In this document: piece after piece, positions 1 to 12,300 of the stretch
Position numbering within the stretch: the first letter of the stretch is position 1
Layout: every line of letters starts with the position of its first letter
Source: Pleurotus djamor
Lineage: Eukaryota; Basidiomycota; Agaricomycetes; Agaricales; Pleurotaceae
Direction: 5' to 3'
Length of the DNA stretch: 64,000 bases
Assembly (NCBI GenBank): GCA_029747585.1
Contig: JAPEVF010000199.1
Location: 1 to 64,000 of the forward strand
Made by a program: the position numbers and the translations under genes
The notes under the pieces: generated by a model
Database searches by the model: none
What the model was told of the DNA's origin: nothing
What the model saw: the letters and a program-made list of their open reading frames with translations, nothing else

Positions 1-1
1 A

Positions 2-250
2 CCCCAGCCCCAGCCGCAACCCAATGGCAACATCCCTGTGGCAAACCCGCCGTTCCCTACCTTCGCAACCTTTGCGGTCTCTGCACCTCACACATCCTCC
101 CTGACGCACGCATCCAGCGCGACCTCCGGGGCACATACCGTACCACCTTCACCCACCAGCACCCACAACGGTGCCGAAAACAGGTCGCCTGGTCAGCACG
201 CCTTGGTCCTTGGTGCCATCGGTGCCGCCATAGTGTTTACCATGCTTTAA
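2..250 (+). CDS. C-terminal end of a Ser/Thr-rich, probably GPI-anchored surface protein (5' truncated)
   Basis: The frame is open from the first bases of the window, so the start lies upstream. The visible part opens with Pro/Gln repeats, continues as a Ser/Thr/Pro/Ala-rich stretch with several possible O-glycosylation sites, and ends in a hydrophobic tail of about 14 residues (ALVLGAIGAAIVFTML). A low-complexity S/T-rich region followed by a short hydrophobic C-terminus with no cytoplasmic basic residues is the usual layout of fungal GPI-anchored wall or membrane proteins. The anchor is inferred. No catalytic domain is visible in this fragment, so the protein's function cannot be stated. 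Confidence 0.6.
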   Translation, partial: PQPQPQPNGNIPVANPPFPTFATFAVSAPHTSSLTHASSATSGAHTVPPSPTSTHNGAENRSPGQHALVLGAIGAAIVFTML

Positions 251-523
251 GTGGCGGTGCCGGAAACGATGTTCTCAGCCCTTTTTACGATTAGACACGA
301 ACATTTTGTATACCCAAAATGATACTACCTTATATTTCGGATGACATGTACACATACTCACCATTGTCATGTACTTATTTTTATGGAACTCAACATGAAC
401 GCATTGACTTGTGTGACTGTGGCCCGGAGGCATTATTGAGGTCATTGTTTGTTTTGAAAGGCCAAGATCGACAAACGACTCAAAGTTGCACTTCTTGTGG
501 TCACCTCCGAGCTCGCGTCTCTC

Positions 524-3500
524 ATGTCTGGTTCGACCGAGCTCTATCTCCCCGTCACTCTGCCATATCCCATAAAGCTAGTCTCATTAGACGCGAAACC
601 CACCGACTCCATCCAACGCGGCACTCGTTTACTCAGTTACTCTTTCGTTTATCTCTCCCCAACTCCCGGCGCATCACCTGAGACACGTTTCGGCACATGG
701 GATTCCACAGTAGAGGGCGTCATTGATGTCTGGAATGTCAAAGTCGGCGACGTCATATCACCTCGCAAGGCAAAGGACAAGCCAGTCGTCCTCGTGAATG
801 AACCATGTACCCATGGTATCCAAATCGGGGGTCTCTGCGGAGTCTGCGGCAAGGATATGACAGAGTGCGTGCTCTTTGCAATGAAACCCTTTCAGCGTAT
901 CACTAATGCCGAGATATTACAGCTATGATTATACTGGCTTCTCTGATGCATCGCGTGCATCCATACCAATGACCCATTCCGCTTTCGGTCCTACAGTCTC
1001 ACTTGAAGAGGCCAGGAGAATCGAACGCGAAACTGCGCAACACCTCCTCAAAGCCCACAAACTCTCCCTCATCGTTGATCTCGACCAAACTATCGTTCAC
1101 GCGACCGTTGATCCTACTGTCGGAGAATGGATCAACGAAGGCGAGGCTTGGGAGGCCCGTCAAGACTCAAAGCCTTCCTCCTCAAAGAAGCCACCCGACA
1201 ATAACGACACCGACGACAATACCAACGAAACATCTGATGACGAATGTAATCCTAATTGGGAGGCTCTGAAAGACGTTAAGAAGTTTAAACTGGGTCCGGA
1301 ATCATTTAGTCCTCCGTCCCGTTTACCGAAGGGCAAGGCCAAGCTACTGGAAAATGAAGGTTGTATGTACTATATCAAGCCTAGGTGCGTGGCCTTTATC
1401 AACCCCCCACACTAAGCGATCATCCTCACCACTGGATCGGATGACAGGCCGGGCTGGAAGCGATTTTTGGAGGAGACTTCGGCTACATATGAAATGCACG
1501 TTTACACTATGGGAACGCGAGCCTACGCCGAAGAGGTTTGCGCTGCGATCGACCCAGATAGAAAATATTTTGGCGGACGTATACTAAGTCGCGATGAAAG
1601 TGGCAGTGAGTGTTTGCTCCACCAAAAACAGTCCGCGGAAGAGTTGAACTGATTGATCGAGCGCCTCAGGTCTCACACAAAAGAGCTTGCAACGTCTCTT
1701 CCCCTGTGATACGTCNATGGTGGTTATTATTGACGATCGTGCCGACGTGTGGGAATGGAGTCCAAATCTAATCAAGGTTATACCTTGTGTGTACAGAGTC
1801 CTATCTCTCTGTGTCGAATACACCGTCTAATCTCCTTCTAGATGACTTTTTTGTGGGAATCGGTGACATCAATTCATCCTTTCTACCCAAGTTGGAGCCG
1901 TTAGCACCAACTGGACCTCCGAAAAATACCACAGGCTAGTTATTTGTTATTCTAGTCCTTCATAGTATCGGTGCTAACGCCACAGCTTCCATAGGACCTA
2001 CCAAGCAAACTGATGCTGCGGCCGAGCACGCGTTAGCCTCTGAGACGCCGCGACCTACACCAGAAGAGACTGAGAGACAAGAAATTAATGCGACGCGGCT
2101 TTTGACGCAAAACTCCTTGGCCTTGGAAGCTCAGATGGAGGAACGTCCGTTGGCCAAGAAACAAGAGGCTTTAGTAGCTTCGGAAGACCCATCACCAGCT
2201 ACGGAAGCATCAGCCTCGCCCTCATCGTCGTCTACCAATGAAGTACCCCCTGACACCTCAAAGGAGAAGCACGCTCGCAAAGCTTTGTTGAAGAACGATG
2301 ATTGTGAATTGGAGCGTGTTGGCAGCGTATGTTTCCCGTCTTCGTTCGTTTTGTTGCATTATCTCAAATCCTCGACAGCTTTTGGACGAGATCCATAAAC
2401 AGTTCTACGCTGCTTACGAAGCTCGTCCGCAAGATGATAAAGGCCCACGGGGTAGAGGCAAAGAAGCCCTGAAAACCCTTTACGACGTAACGGTGCGTTC
2501 GCCACAGATACTCCGCCGAGATGACTTAATTGATCCCATGTACCTAGCGGATAATACCTCGACTGCGTTCCGAAGTCTTCAAAGGTGTCCATATCCTCTT
2601 TTCCAGTGTGATCCCCTTGGATACCAACCCAGAAAGCACTGAAATCTGGCGAATGGCACGTATGTTTGGTGCCAAGGTGTCGACGGAACTAACTGGCGAG
2701 ATAACACATGTCGTCGCTGCCAAAGTGAGTCTCCCCTTCCTCCTCGTTGTAAGAATGAACGTGTTCTCAAAACAGGTGNTTTTTTTTTTCGTCTCCTTAC
2801 GATCACTTATATACATAGCGGGGTACTGTCAAAGTCGACATGGCAAGACGGCGAGGGGGTATCAAGATTGTTTGGGTGTCATGGTTTACAGACTCCGTGG
2901 CCCTGTGGCGACATCAGGATGAGACGCCGTACCTATTGGACGAGCCTCCGGTGACTGGGCCGAGTTCTAGTCCTCCTACGGACGCTGTTGACATTTCCTC
3001 AGACCACGATCCGGACGGGGATGATTGGGATGTGCAGAATCCGGCGGGGGCTGGGGCGCCGTCCCTAGAGTTCGACGCGATTGATTGGGACGATATTAAT
3101 GATGAGGTTGAGGCTGCGATGAATGAGAGTGATGATGATGAGGATGGTGATGATGCGAAGAGTGATCGGAGTGCTACGAGGAGTGAGATGATGTCGGATG
3201 ATGAGGCTGGGAGTACTGTCAGGTCAGTTCCATTCATCCATCCCAAAAAGATTCGTATTCCATTTCTAACGACACATTTTTTCTTCTTCGTTCTCCCTCT
3301 CCTGTGTCTTCATTTCGCCTACCCAAAGTAGCGTCAATGGCACCCCACGACTCGGTCGCAAACGCCTACGAAGCGTCACACCCTCAGAAGGCGGCTTCGA
3401 CATACCCGACAAAGATGACATCCTCCGATCACCTCTCGCGAAGCGCAAGAAACTCGCATTTGACAGATCAAAGTTTTCAAAGTTGAAAGAAGCGTTTTCG

Positions 3501-3821
3501 GCGGATGATTTTGATTTGCATGGTGATGGTGATGGAGATGGGAATGGACGTCATCGTCGGGGTGGTGTTGGTGGTGGTGGTGGTGGTGGTGGTAGGAAGT
3601 CGGTGTCGAGGTCACAGTCAAGGACGCATTCTCGGGCTGGGACGCCACCGCAACTTCGACTCAATCCGGAGAATGCACCGACGATACCGATACCTGGTGT
3701 CATTCCAGAGAACGGGGACGAAGAAGGGGCGGAGGAGACTGAGGAGGAGGAAAGTAATGCTGGAGATTTTGGGTTCGACGACGACTTTTTGGCACGAGAG
3801 TTGGATGAAGAGTTGGGATGA
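524..3821 (+). CDS. FCP1: RNA polymerase II CTD phosphatase Fcp1
   Basis: Removes phosphates from the C-terminal domain of Rpb1 so that RNA polymerase II can be recycled; nuclear. Several exons join into one protein. The N-terminal biotinyl/lipoyl-like region (from MSGSTELYLPVTL) is followed by a Cys-containing stretch, then the FCPH catalytic signature DLDQTIVHATVDPTV near 1078-1122, whose DxDxT aspartates are the phosphoryl acceptor and acid/base. The IIDDRADVW motif near 1721-1752 supplies the distal aspartates. A BRCT domain follows (FKGVHILFSSVIP at 2578-2616, then WVSWFTDS near 2872). The C-terminus is acidic and ends DDDFLARELDEELG. Introns that restore the family alignment include about 873-930, 1385-1447, 1603-1669, 2492-2547 and 2725-2819. 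The ATG at 524 gives the conserved N-terminus. The DLDQT aspartates appear intact. A short poly-Gly and Asp/Gly-rich stretch (3522-3600) lies in the tail. Confidence 0.95.
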
Positions 3822-4127
3822 AAGTGATCTCCCATCGACCATTCCCCATCCTCTGTACAGCTTAGTATCTGGTTGCCGTCTCTCTCACTCTCTCTCTTTT
3901 TTTTATCGTTAACTTGCTTTGTCTTGTCGGCTGTATCTTTTCCAATCCTTCACATACCTCACATTTTTCTGTATTTCTACCGTCGTCCTTTTGGGTGTTA
4001 ACGCAGGTTTTTCTAAATACATAGAACGCAGCAAACGAATCAACCTATAATAATTCTCTCTTCCCTCTTTCCCTCCCTCTCAGTCTCATTCTCACTTGAG
4101 ATGCTCTGCGTACACTGTGTAAGTAAA
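3822..4127. other. Convergent intergenic region, pyrimidine-rich
   Basis: This spacer separates the 3' ends of FCP1 and the BSP gene. It holds CT-rich stretches (around 3884-3905 and 4056-4082) and no supportable gene. Confidence 0.6.
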
Positions 4128-5661
4128 CTACGCACACACCTCCTCACAATAAATCCTCCACAACTTATCCACTCCCCTCCCCGTAACCGCCTTCCACACA
4201 CTCCCCTTCCCCTTCCCTTTTCCCCTTCCCTTCCCCGTACCCTCACCCTTTCCCTTTCCCTTTCCCTCACCCTTCCCCTCATTCCCCTTATCATTCCCCT
4301 TATCCTCATGAACATACACCCTCTCCCTCATCCACCAATTCACCTCACTCACACTCCCCTCCCCATACCGCCTCTCGATCCACTCGAGGAAGTAGGCGGT
4401 GCGTTCGTAGCCTGCGTCCCATTTGTCTTTTTCTCTGTTTGGGGGGTTGGTTTTGGAGGGAGGGGACCAGTGTGGGGGGGAGAGGAGGGAGCGGAGGCGG
4501 ACGTAGTCTGTTGAGAGGGAGGAAGAGGAGGAAGGAGGGTGTTGGTTAGTTGGGTGAGTAAGGAGAGAGGGGGTAACAAGATGCGTGAATGCGTGGATCG
4601 GTATATGGTCATGTCATCGCGAAATATCGAAACGTCAATGATATACAAGTCATCAGTCCATCATCACGCCCATATCAACGCAGCATACCCAACCTGATAT
4701 ACCAAATATCTGATAATCGGAGATCCGAGGTACCAAGCACCAAGCACCAAAGGTCCATCAATGTCACATGTGATGCAAGGCTTCAAGCGAATAAGTTGAA
4801 TGGCAGGACGACGCGTGCGTTGTGTACCGTACGTAGGGTATAGGGAAATAGAAAAATAAGAATGGAAAATGGGAATGGAATTATGCGAGAATAAGGATCA
4901 TATGAGTTGGGGTGCCAGGGTAAGGAAACCGCGTATTTCACGCGTGCATAAGTATATGCGAGCCTGAAGCTTGGAAGCTCGGAAGCGTGGAAGGCGTTCT
5001 CTCCATATGAACAAGCCGAAAAGAAGAATTCCAAAGCACGACACACCAACACCAACACCATCTCCTNCCCCCCCTCCTCATCCCCAAACAACAATACTCA
5101 AACTCCCAAACCCAAAAACGGCAAAAAAAAAAAAAAAAAAAACTCACCCGCAACTACCCTCGATCAGACCCCCCGGACACGTCCCCAACGCGTTGAACTG
5201 GTAACAGTGTACGATCTCGTGGGTTAGGACGCCTTGGATTTCGTGTGTTGTTCGTTCGTCTTTTGATAGCATCCCATTGGTATTAGGTGAATTTGGTGGG
5301 TTGTTGGTTGAATTTAAGTTTGAGTTGAGGGTGGAAGGGATGGGAGTGGTATTAGGGATGGGAGTTGGGAGGATGGAGGAGGAAGGGGTGGTGGTGGTAG
5401 GCCGCCAATTGCGATGCGTATTCGCAATATGATCCAACGAGAAATGTATCTGTTTATGTTCCTTCGTCCCAAACGTATGCGCAACACCCTCCATCGGACG
5501 AAACACAATCGTAATCGTCTTCACGCTATTCCATCAACAAATTCCAACAAACATAAAGTATTCAATCAATATTCCTCACAACATATAAAATACGGACAAT
5601 AGAGAGTTGGTAATACTCACTCCCTAGGAACATCCACACCATTCCCATACAACACCCTAAA
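4128..5661 (-). pseudogene. Basic secretory protein (BSP)-family metallopeptidase, 5' end cut off by an LTR retrotransposon
   Basis: Resembles the plant/fungal basic secretory protein peptidase family (PF04450), putative secreted zinc endopeptidases. Read on the minus strand, a first partial exon ends VLYGNGVDVPR just before 5622, a second (about 5524-5146) carries the zinc motif in THEIVHCYQFNA (HExxH) followed by the family sequence PGGLIEG, and a last exon (about 4511-4128) opens DYVRLRSLLSPPHW and contains WDAGYERTAYFLEWI, both diagnostic. Signal peptide and N-terminus are missing: homology stops exactly at 5661, where the LTR begins. Two low-complexity insertions are present, one S/T/N/P-rich before the HExxH and one Lys/Gly-rich near the C-terminus. 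The join between the last two exons is one base out of phase if canonical GT-AG sites are used. It is probably not functional as it stands. Confidence 0.8.
4200..4310 (-). repeat. (AAGGGN)n-like hexanucleotide repeat inside the BSP coding sequence
   Basis: On the minus strand, imperfect GGGAAA/GGGAAG/GGGTGA units run for about 110 bases and encode alternating Lys-Gly/Glu-Gly. The repeat sits between VHEDKGND and SVWKAVTGRGVDKLW, where other BSP proteins have only a short loop. The reading frame is kept across it, which fits hexamer-unit growth. Confidence 0.75.
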
Positions 5662-6148
5662 TGTGGCGAACATACCTTAGCGCTCGCCCAGCGCCCATTA
5701 CTTAATCCACCCAAAAGGAGGTCTTCTCCTCCACTGTGTTTCCTCGACCCTCTTACTCTGGCCCCGGCTCTTACTTCCCCGTATTCACCTTCTGATAATT
5801 CCTACATATGTTCACCACAATCATAGTAGTAGCTACCTTCCTTTTACTTACCTTTCCCCATGCCCATAGTCCATATAAGTATATGCCCCCTATGCCCCTC
5901 TGTCTCGACTCCTCTCGACCAAGTCCCTCCTTATGGCCCCATTTACATATGCCCTTCCCTCTTTACTCGTACCTACTCGTCTCTACTCGTCCCCGTAGGT
6001 ATTTAAGACAGCCTGTATAGTCCTAGTCGAGGCAGAGTCCTCTGAAATAACGGTTCACAACTGTCATCGAAGAACTGACTCTAAGTTTTCTTATCTCTCA
6101 TCTAATCTCATCTCGTGTCGCGCGCTTGATTAGTCAGCTAACGCGACA
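5662..6148 (+). repeat. 5' LTR of the Ty3/gypsy element
   Basis: 487 bp with TG...CA ends. Contains three spaced TACTCGT units (about 5963-5990) and a TATTTAAG box at 5999-6006 that could drive transcription. It differs from the 3' LTR at three positions. Confidence 0.95.
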
Positions 6149-6385
6149 TATTTTTGACAAGTCCCCAAACCGTACGTCTTCTATTCTGATTCTCTTTTAC
6201 TAATCTACTTTATCCCCAAAAGCGTGGTACCCTCAGTCTGGCCCTCTGAGGATCCGTTGCANCCCCTCCCCATCTTCGAACTATNCCCAACCATNTCCCC
6301 ATTTCCCTGTCCCTTTCCGTCTCCTCGACAACCCAAACCATCTATCCCTCCCCTACGACNAAAATCCTAGCCCCTCGTTCGCAGT
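6149..6385 (+). other. 5' leader of the retrotransposon
   Basis: Lies between the 5' LTR and the gag-pol ATG, with several ambiguous bases at 6262-6360. No convincing tRNA-complementary primer-binding site was found, so the priming mode is unknown. Confidence 0.6.
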
Positions 6386-9300
6386 ATGTCATCGTCTAAA
6401 CAACGATATTCCCTGCGCAACAAACCCCTTGCTCGACAACCTTCTTCCCCACTCTCCTCTGTCAACACCAACACCCACACCCCTGTGCCTCCTATGGCGT
6501 CTGAAGAACGAGACGACCATCGCGCAAGCGAACTTCCCGGTGCCTTCAATGGACCTGATGATGAATTACCCGATGAGGGTAATGATGCCGAGCCTAACGA
6601 GCTTGATGGTAGTGTACCCGCGCCTGATCCCCGCGAAACTACTGTAGATACTTTAAGTAATGAACAATTGAATGCAATTGATCTTGCTCACCAAAACTTA
6701 AGTCCTGAGCAGCGAGAGTTGCTGACTCGAAGGCAAGAAAATCTGAACCCTGGCACCCGAGCGTCGACCGAAACGTCTCGAGGTGAAGGACCCTCGAACA
6801 GGGTTGATAAGGGAAAGGGTGTGGACCCTCGTGAACATGCCGGATATCCCCAGTTTGACGAGAATGCCGAAGCTGATGATGAAGGCTTCGACTCGGAATG
6901 GGAAGAAGCTGATCCTCGCGTGCAAGCGAAAATCTTAGCTGAATGCAAGAAGTTATGGCTCGAGGAGAAACGAAAAAAGAAAGCGGCTGTGCTTACCTCA
7001 GCGCCTAACGCGCCTAATCCGCCTAGAGCTCCTGAAGCCCCTCGTGCTCCTGAGCCTCCCTCAAATGATATCTTGAGTCGAATCTTGAGTAAACTTGATA
7101 ACCTCGAAAAGGATAATGAAACTTTGAGAGCTGAACTCAAAGCTACTACCGAGGCAAGTAAAGCTAGAACACCTAACTCAGCCGAGCGTATGAAACCAAG
7201 TGCGCAAATACCTGCGGATAGTGCTCTCGGAAAGTTGCTCGAGAGCATTCCTCGAATCCTACCTCCGTGGGATTACCGCGACGACGAAGGACCTAAAAAG
7301 TCTATCCTAAAGCCTCTCACCCCAACTGAGTACAGTGGAAGTGACGATGTCACAATAGTGTACCGATTTATTTCTGAATGCGTAGCGTATCTCGAAGAAG
7401 GTCGTGTGAAGACCACGGCTCGAATTCGTCGAGTCGGAAGTCTTCTGAAGGGCAAGGCCTTCAACTGGTACGTGCGAGAAATTGCCGACAGAGCTGGAGA
7501 AATGGACATTCTTGAGTTCTTCAAACTACTCATTGATGCCCACTTCCCGACCGACCTGATGGAAGCGACGCGAGTTGAAATAGACCGATCGTACCAGGGA
7601 GAAAAGACCGTAAGGGAATACTCGACCGGTCTGAAACAAAAGTTCGAGACCCTGGGAACAGTTAGTGACATCGAGCAGGTTGCTCGTTTGTGGCGAGGTT
7701 TCAAGCCTTACATTAATGGAGAACTGTATCAAAATAATTTGAGTCCCAACTCGAGCACTTGGGATGAAGTTGTCCAGACGGCAGAAAAAATCGAGCTTAT
7801 CGAGAACGCGAAGGCTGGTAAATACAGCCGACGCCGACCAGATAAGCCCTCAAGTACTCCTGGCAGTAGTACGAACAATCAGAGATCTCATAATAATAAT
7901 GATCGTACTCACCAGAACCAAAGCCGCTCAAACTTGTTCAAGTCTAGTTCTAAGGGACACGATAAAGGAGGATCAGGAGGTCAGGGGTCGTCTCAATTCA
8001 AGAAACCATTCGAGAAGACCACTTACTCCTCGAACAACAGTAATCGCGCGAGCTCTAGTAGCTCGAGTAACGCGAAGCCCTCCTTCAATCGAAATGATAA
8101 AGGAGGAAATAAACCGCCCACCTCCAATTATCGCCAGCTTTCTCCTAAGGAACTCGACGAAGCACGAAAGAACGGCCTGTGCTTCAAGTGCAAGGCCCAA
8201 GGACACGAAGCCAGGGACTGTCCTGACGCGAATCGTGTTAAGGGCTCAGGAAGTCGTCCGCCTGGTCTTCCCTCTCACAGTTTGGGTATCGACTTCGAAC
8301 GACACGAAGAACTCGCCGAATTGCGCGAGCCTCTGCAAGACTTAGCATTCTGCGCTTCAATGTCGTTCGGGGATGAACTTGAATCGGTTTTTGAGTATCC
8401 CGAGCCCTCGGCTAGTGACGAAGAGGTGTTGGAAGATCTTGAGGACGAATACGCGGACCTTCCTGATTTATTATCCGTCAGCGACAGCTCCGAAGAGCGT
8501 GATCCGGAACCCGAAAAGGGAGCTGAGTTTAACGCACCTTCAGGTTCCACTTCGGGACTAACAATTCGCGAGCTAATCGAACAGCAGGAGGTTCCAGAAA
8601 ACTGGTCCCGTCCAATTCGTATGCTTGATTTTCGACGAACGGCACTCGAGAACTTGATGAATTGGATCGGTGATGCAAGGGAATTCCCAGGCGACGAAAA
8701 GTACTACATGGGTCGTGCTGCAGCGAATACGCGGTTCCTATTTTGGGACGAAGGCGATTCGTACCTATTAATTGATAGGAAACAAGACGATCGTGAATTC
8801 CATGTCCCGATAGAAATAGTTAAAAGCGAAGAGTTTAACTTGCCATATTTATATGCTCTTGAACTTTGTCGTGAGCACGGACGAGAAGAGGCTTGGGCTA
8901 ATACCTACAAAGCCTATCAGCCCAAGGACTTGGAGGCGGAAGCTCTTCGTCTCCAATTATCGGACGGAGGTCCTTACCTCGGTGATGACTTCTCTCGTGA
9001 GTGGGACGAACCCGAGGACAGGTTCTTGGTCACGGCTAGCGCGACGGAGCCTGGGATGCTTGTGGTTGATGACTTGTATCGTCGCTTCACCTGCAAACTC
9101 CCTCGCGAATGGGTTCGTCGTTTCCACTTCCGTCCGATCGCGTGGTATAACCGAACGATTCAAAAAGCGTTCTGGAAACTTTACGTCCAGACCGAGGAAG
9201 CCGAACAAGAGGCAATCGACGAAGTGGAGGAAATCTGTGAAGGGTTAGCGGCTTACCCTGACTTACTCCTGCATTTCGCCGCCTCGATTACCTCGTCGCA

Positions 9301-12300
9301 GTTCGCGCAATGCACCTTCAGGGACCTAGGAAAAGAAGTGGAAGTTATTGAAGTTAATGGTCAACAAGTACAACGAGGAACGTACCCAACACTTCAACGA
9401 AACTCCTCTGCGGCCAAGGATGCATCACGCGCGGTTCCTAAACCAATCGTTGTCAACGTCAAGATTAATGGTCACCCGGTACGTGCTCTGATTGATTCTG
9501 GTTCCCTCGGAGATTTCATCTCAACGTCTATCGTAGACCAATTAGGGCTTAAAACGGCTGAACTTTCGACTCCGCTGGTACTCCAGATGGCCGTCCAAGG
9601 TTCCCGATCCAAAATTACACGCGGCTGTAGGGTAGATATGGAGTATCAATCTATAAAAGAGGAAAGATACTTTGATGTCGCTAATATAGCCAATTACGAT
9701 ATAATATTGGGCACACCTTTCTTATACCAACATGAAGTCACTCTCGGAGTGAACCCGGCGCGTGTTGTGATCGGCTCGAATGAGAGCAAGCCCTTAAAAG
9801 GACCTGAGGTATCGAAAATTGCCTCGAGGTCGGCTCAAATCGTGGAAGATAACCTAGAACGTGCACGAGAACATTTACGAGTTTACGCGGATGATATATG
9901 TAAGAAAGCTGAGGACACACCTTTACCTCCGCTACGCGCGATTAACCACGAAATCCCCCTCATAGATGTTGACAAAAAATACCCCTGGCGACCAGCTAGA
10001 TGCCCCGACGCGTTACGAGAACAGTGGGACGCGCGCTGGAGGGCGTATACGAAGTCTGGTCGATGGGTGGTGTCCAGCGCAAAAAATACGGTGCCAGTGA
10101 TGTGTATCTACAAGCCAGGTACGGACATTCTTCGTTCAGTCGTGGATACACGAGATAGAAATCAAAATACTTACAAGATGGCTTCTCCCCTCCCTGACAT
10201 CCAGATGATGCTTAGACGAATGATAATCTTTGCGTACTGGTCGAGTATGGATGGGTGCGAAGCGTACGACCACATCCGTGTCATCCTTGAACACGTCGAA
10301 CGAACAGCAATGACGACTCCTAGTGGTACAGCGGTTAGTAATGTCTTGCAACAAGGAGATTGTAATGGACCGGCTACGTACCAAGCCCTGATGAATTACC
10401 TGTTCGCAGAATATATAGGCGTCTTCATGTACGTTTACCTTGATGATATTATTATCTTTTCGGCGACGCTAGAAGAGCATATTAAGCATTGTAAGATTGT
10501 GATTGATATTCTGCGACGCGAGAAGCTTTACCTTTCGCAAAAGAAGTTGAAGTTTCTCGTGAACGAGCTGAACATCCTTGGCCATGTCATCGACCACGAT
10601 GGAATCCGAATGGACCCGCACAAGGTCGACTCGGTGGTCAACTGGAAGACCCCGACGAACAGAGACTTGCTGCGAGGGTTTCTGGGTGCGGTGGGTTATT
10701 TGGCGGACAACGTTGAGGGTATAAGGATACCGATGGGAATTCTCTCGAACTTGACTGGGGATAGTGTTGTCTTCCGGTGGGAATTCTCTCATCAGCGTGC
10801 GTTTCAGCAAATCAAGGAAAAGTTACAGACCTGGCGAGACCACCGCAGGAAACCTCTTTCGTATGCCAAGGACGCCCCACCTATTTGGTTGATTACGGAT
10901 GGGTGTTGTACTGGAATATCCGGCGTCGTTGCGCAAGGTGACGACTGGAAGACCGCGAAAATTGCAGCCTTCTATTCTGCTAAGCTTAACTCAGCACAAC
11001 AAAACTATCCAGTACACGAAATTGAAATGTTGGCTGGTGTTGAATCGATGCTGCGTAACCGCGACATCCTGCAGGGTGCGAAGTTTACGTGGTTGACGGA
11101 CCACAAGGGTTTAATTCATCTTCTAAATCAGAAGAACTTGTCAGGACGACAAGCGAGGTGGCTTGAGAAAATCTCAGAGTTTGATTACACACCAGTTTAT
11201 ATCCCTGGGACTGAGAATGTCCTCAGTGACGCGTTGTCTCGTATGTATTCCAACGAGCCTAAGGATGTTGTACGCGCTGCATCGGAATATACTTATTTTG
11301 ATGTAGTGGAAGGTAAAAGCGATGACCACGTACTTGTTTCTGCATCTATCTCCCCTGTCCTAGTTGGTCTCGAAGCTATGATGGCCTCGAAACCGAGACG
11401 TAAGGCTGTAAAAGCCAGCGAGGTGGCTGAGGACAGGGTCGAGAGCAGCGCTGAGTTTGCTGCGCGTATGCGTGGTAAGCGTTTCGTTCTTCATGGCCCT
11501 GGCGAACGAAAGGAGGGCGGGAGTACAGAGAAAGCCTCTTCTTCCACCTCCAAAGCCACTAGAGGAACGGACAATAGCAGCAACGACAAAGAGAAGATAA
11601 TGATTCGGATACCTGCAAGGAAGGTCCGAGCGCTCGAACAAGCGCCAGTCAGTGATCGCGTTAACACCGACACCGATCAGACCGACCCTGGCACTACTGA
11701 TCCCGAAGAGGACAATGGACCTCCCACAGTCTCTCTTCCTCCTTCTCTGCTCGACGCTGCCTCCGCTCTCAACAATGGTATAGACTACCAAAAAGAACTT
11801 AAGTCTCGCTACTCCGAGGACCCAACGTTCCGCGACATTGTTGCGAAGCCAAAGGAGTACCGCAATTTTGAGGTTCAAGATGACTTGTTATACCTCAAAC
11901 AGAATGGCAAGTCGTTACTTTGCATCCCCAAAGTCCTAATTAACGGACGAAATGCTAGGGAAATCATTATTTCTGAAGCCCACTCGATCCTCGCTCACCT
12001 TGGATACACAAAGACTTTGGCTTATCTTAGAGAGCATGTATGGTGGAAGGAGATGGTGAGTGATACTCAGGTCTATTGCGACACTTGCATGACTTGCAAA
12101 AGGTCCAAACCGAACAACCAACGCCAATATGGCTTGCTCCACCCCCTAGCCGTTGCTACCCGCCCTTGGGAAGCAATTGGCATCGATTTCGTGGGTCCCT
12201 TACCCGAATCGAAGAACCGAGACGCGTCGTTCACGTCTCTCACGGTAGTTATCGATCTCCTCACCGCCATGGTTCGACTTATCCCTAGTCGCTCGAACTA

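Noticed and set aside
4200..4310. Telomere-like CCCTTCC/GGGAAA repeat suggesting an internal telomere
   Set aside because: The unit is AAGGGN-like, not TTAGGG, and it lies in frame inside the BSP coding sequence.
6386..8350. Separate gag gene ending before pol
   Set aside because: No stop or frame change between the zinc knuckle and the protease; the frame is continuous.
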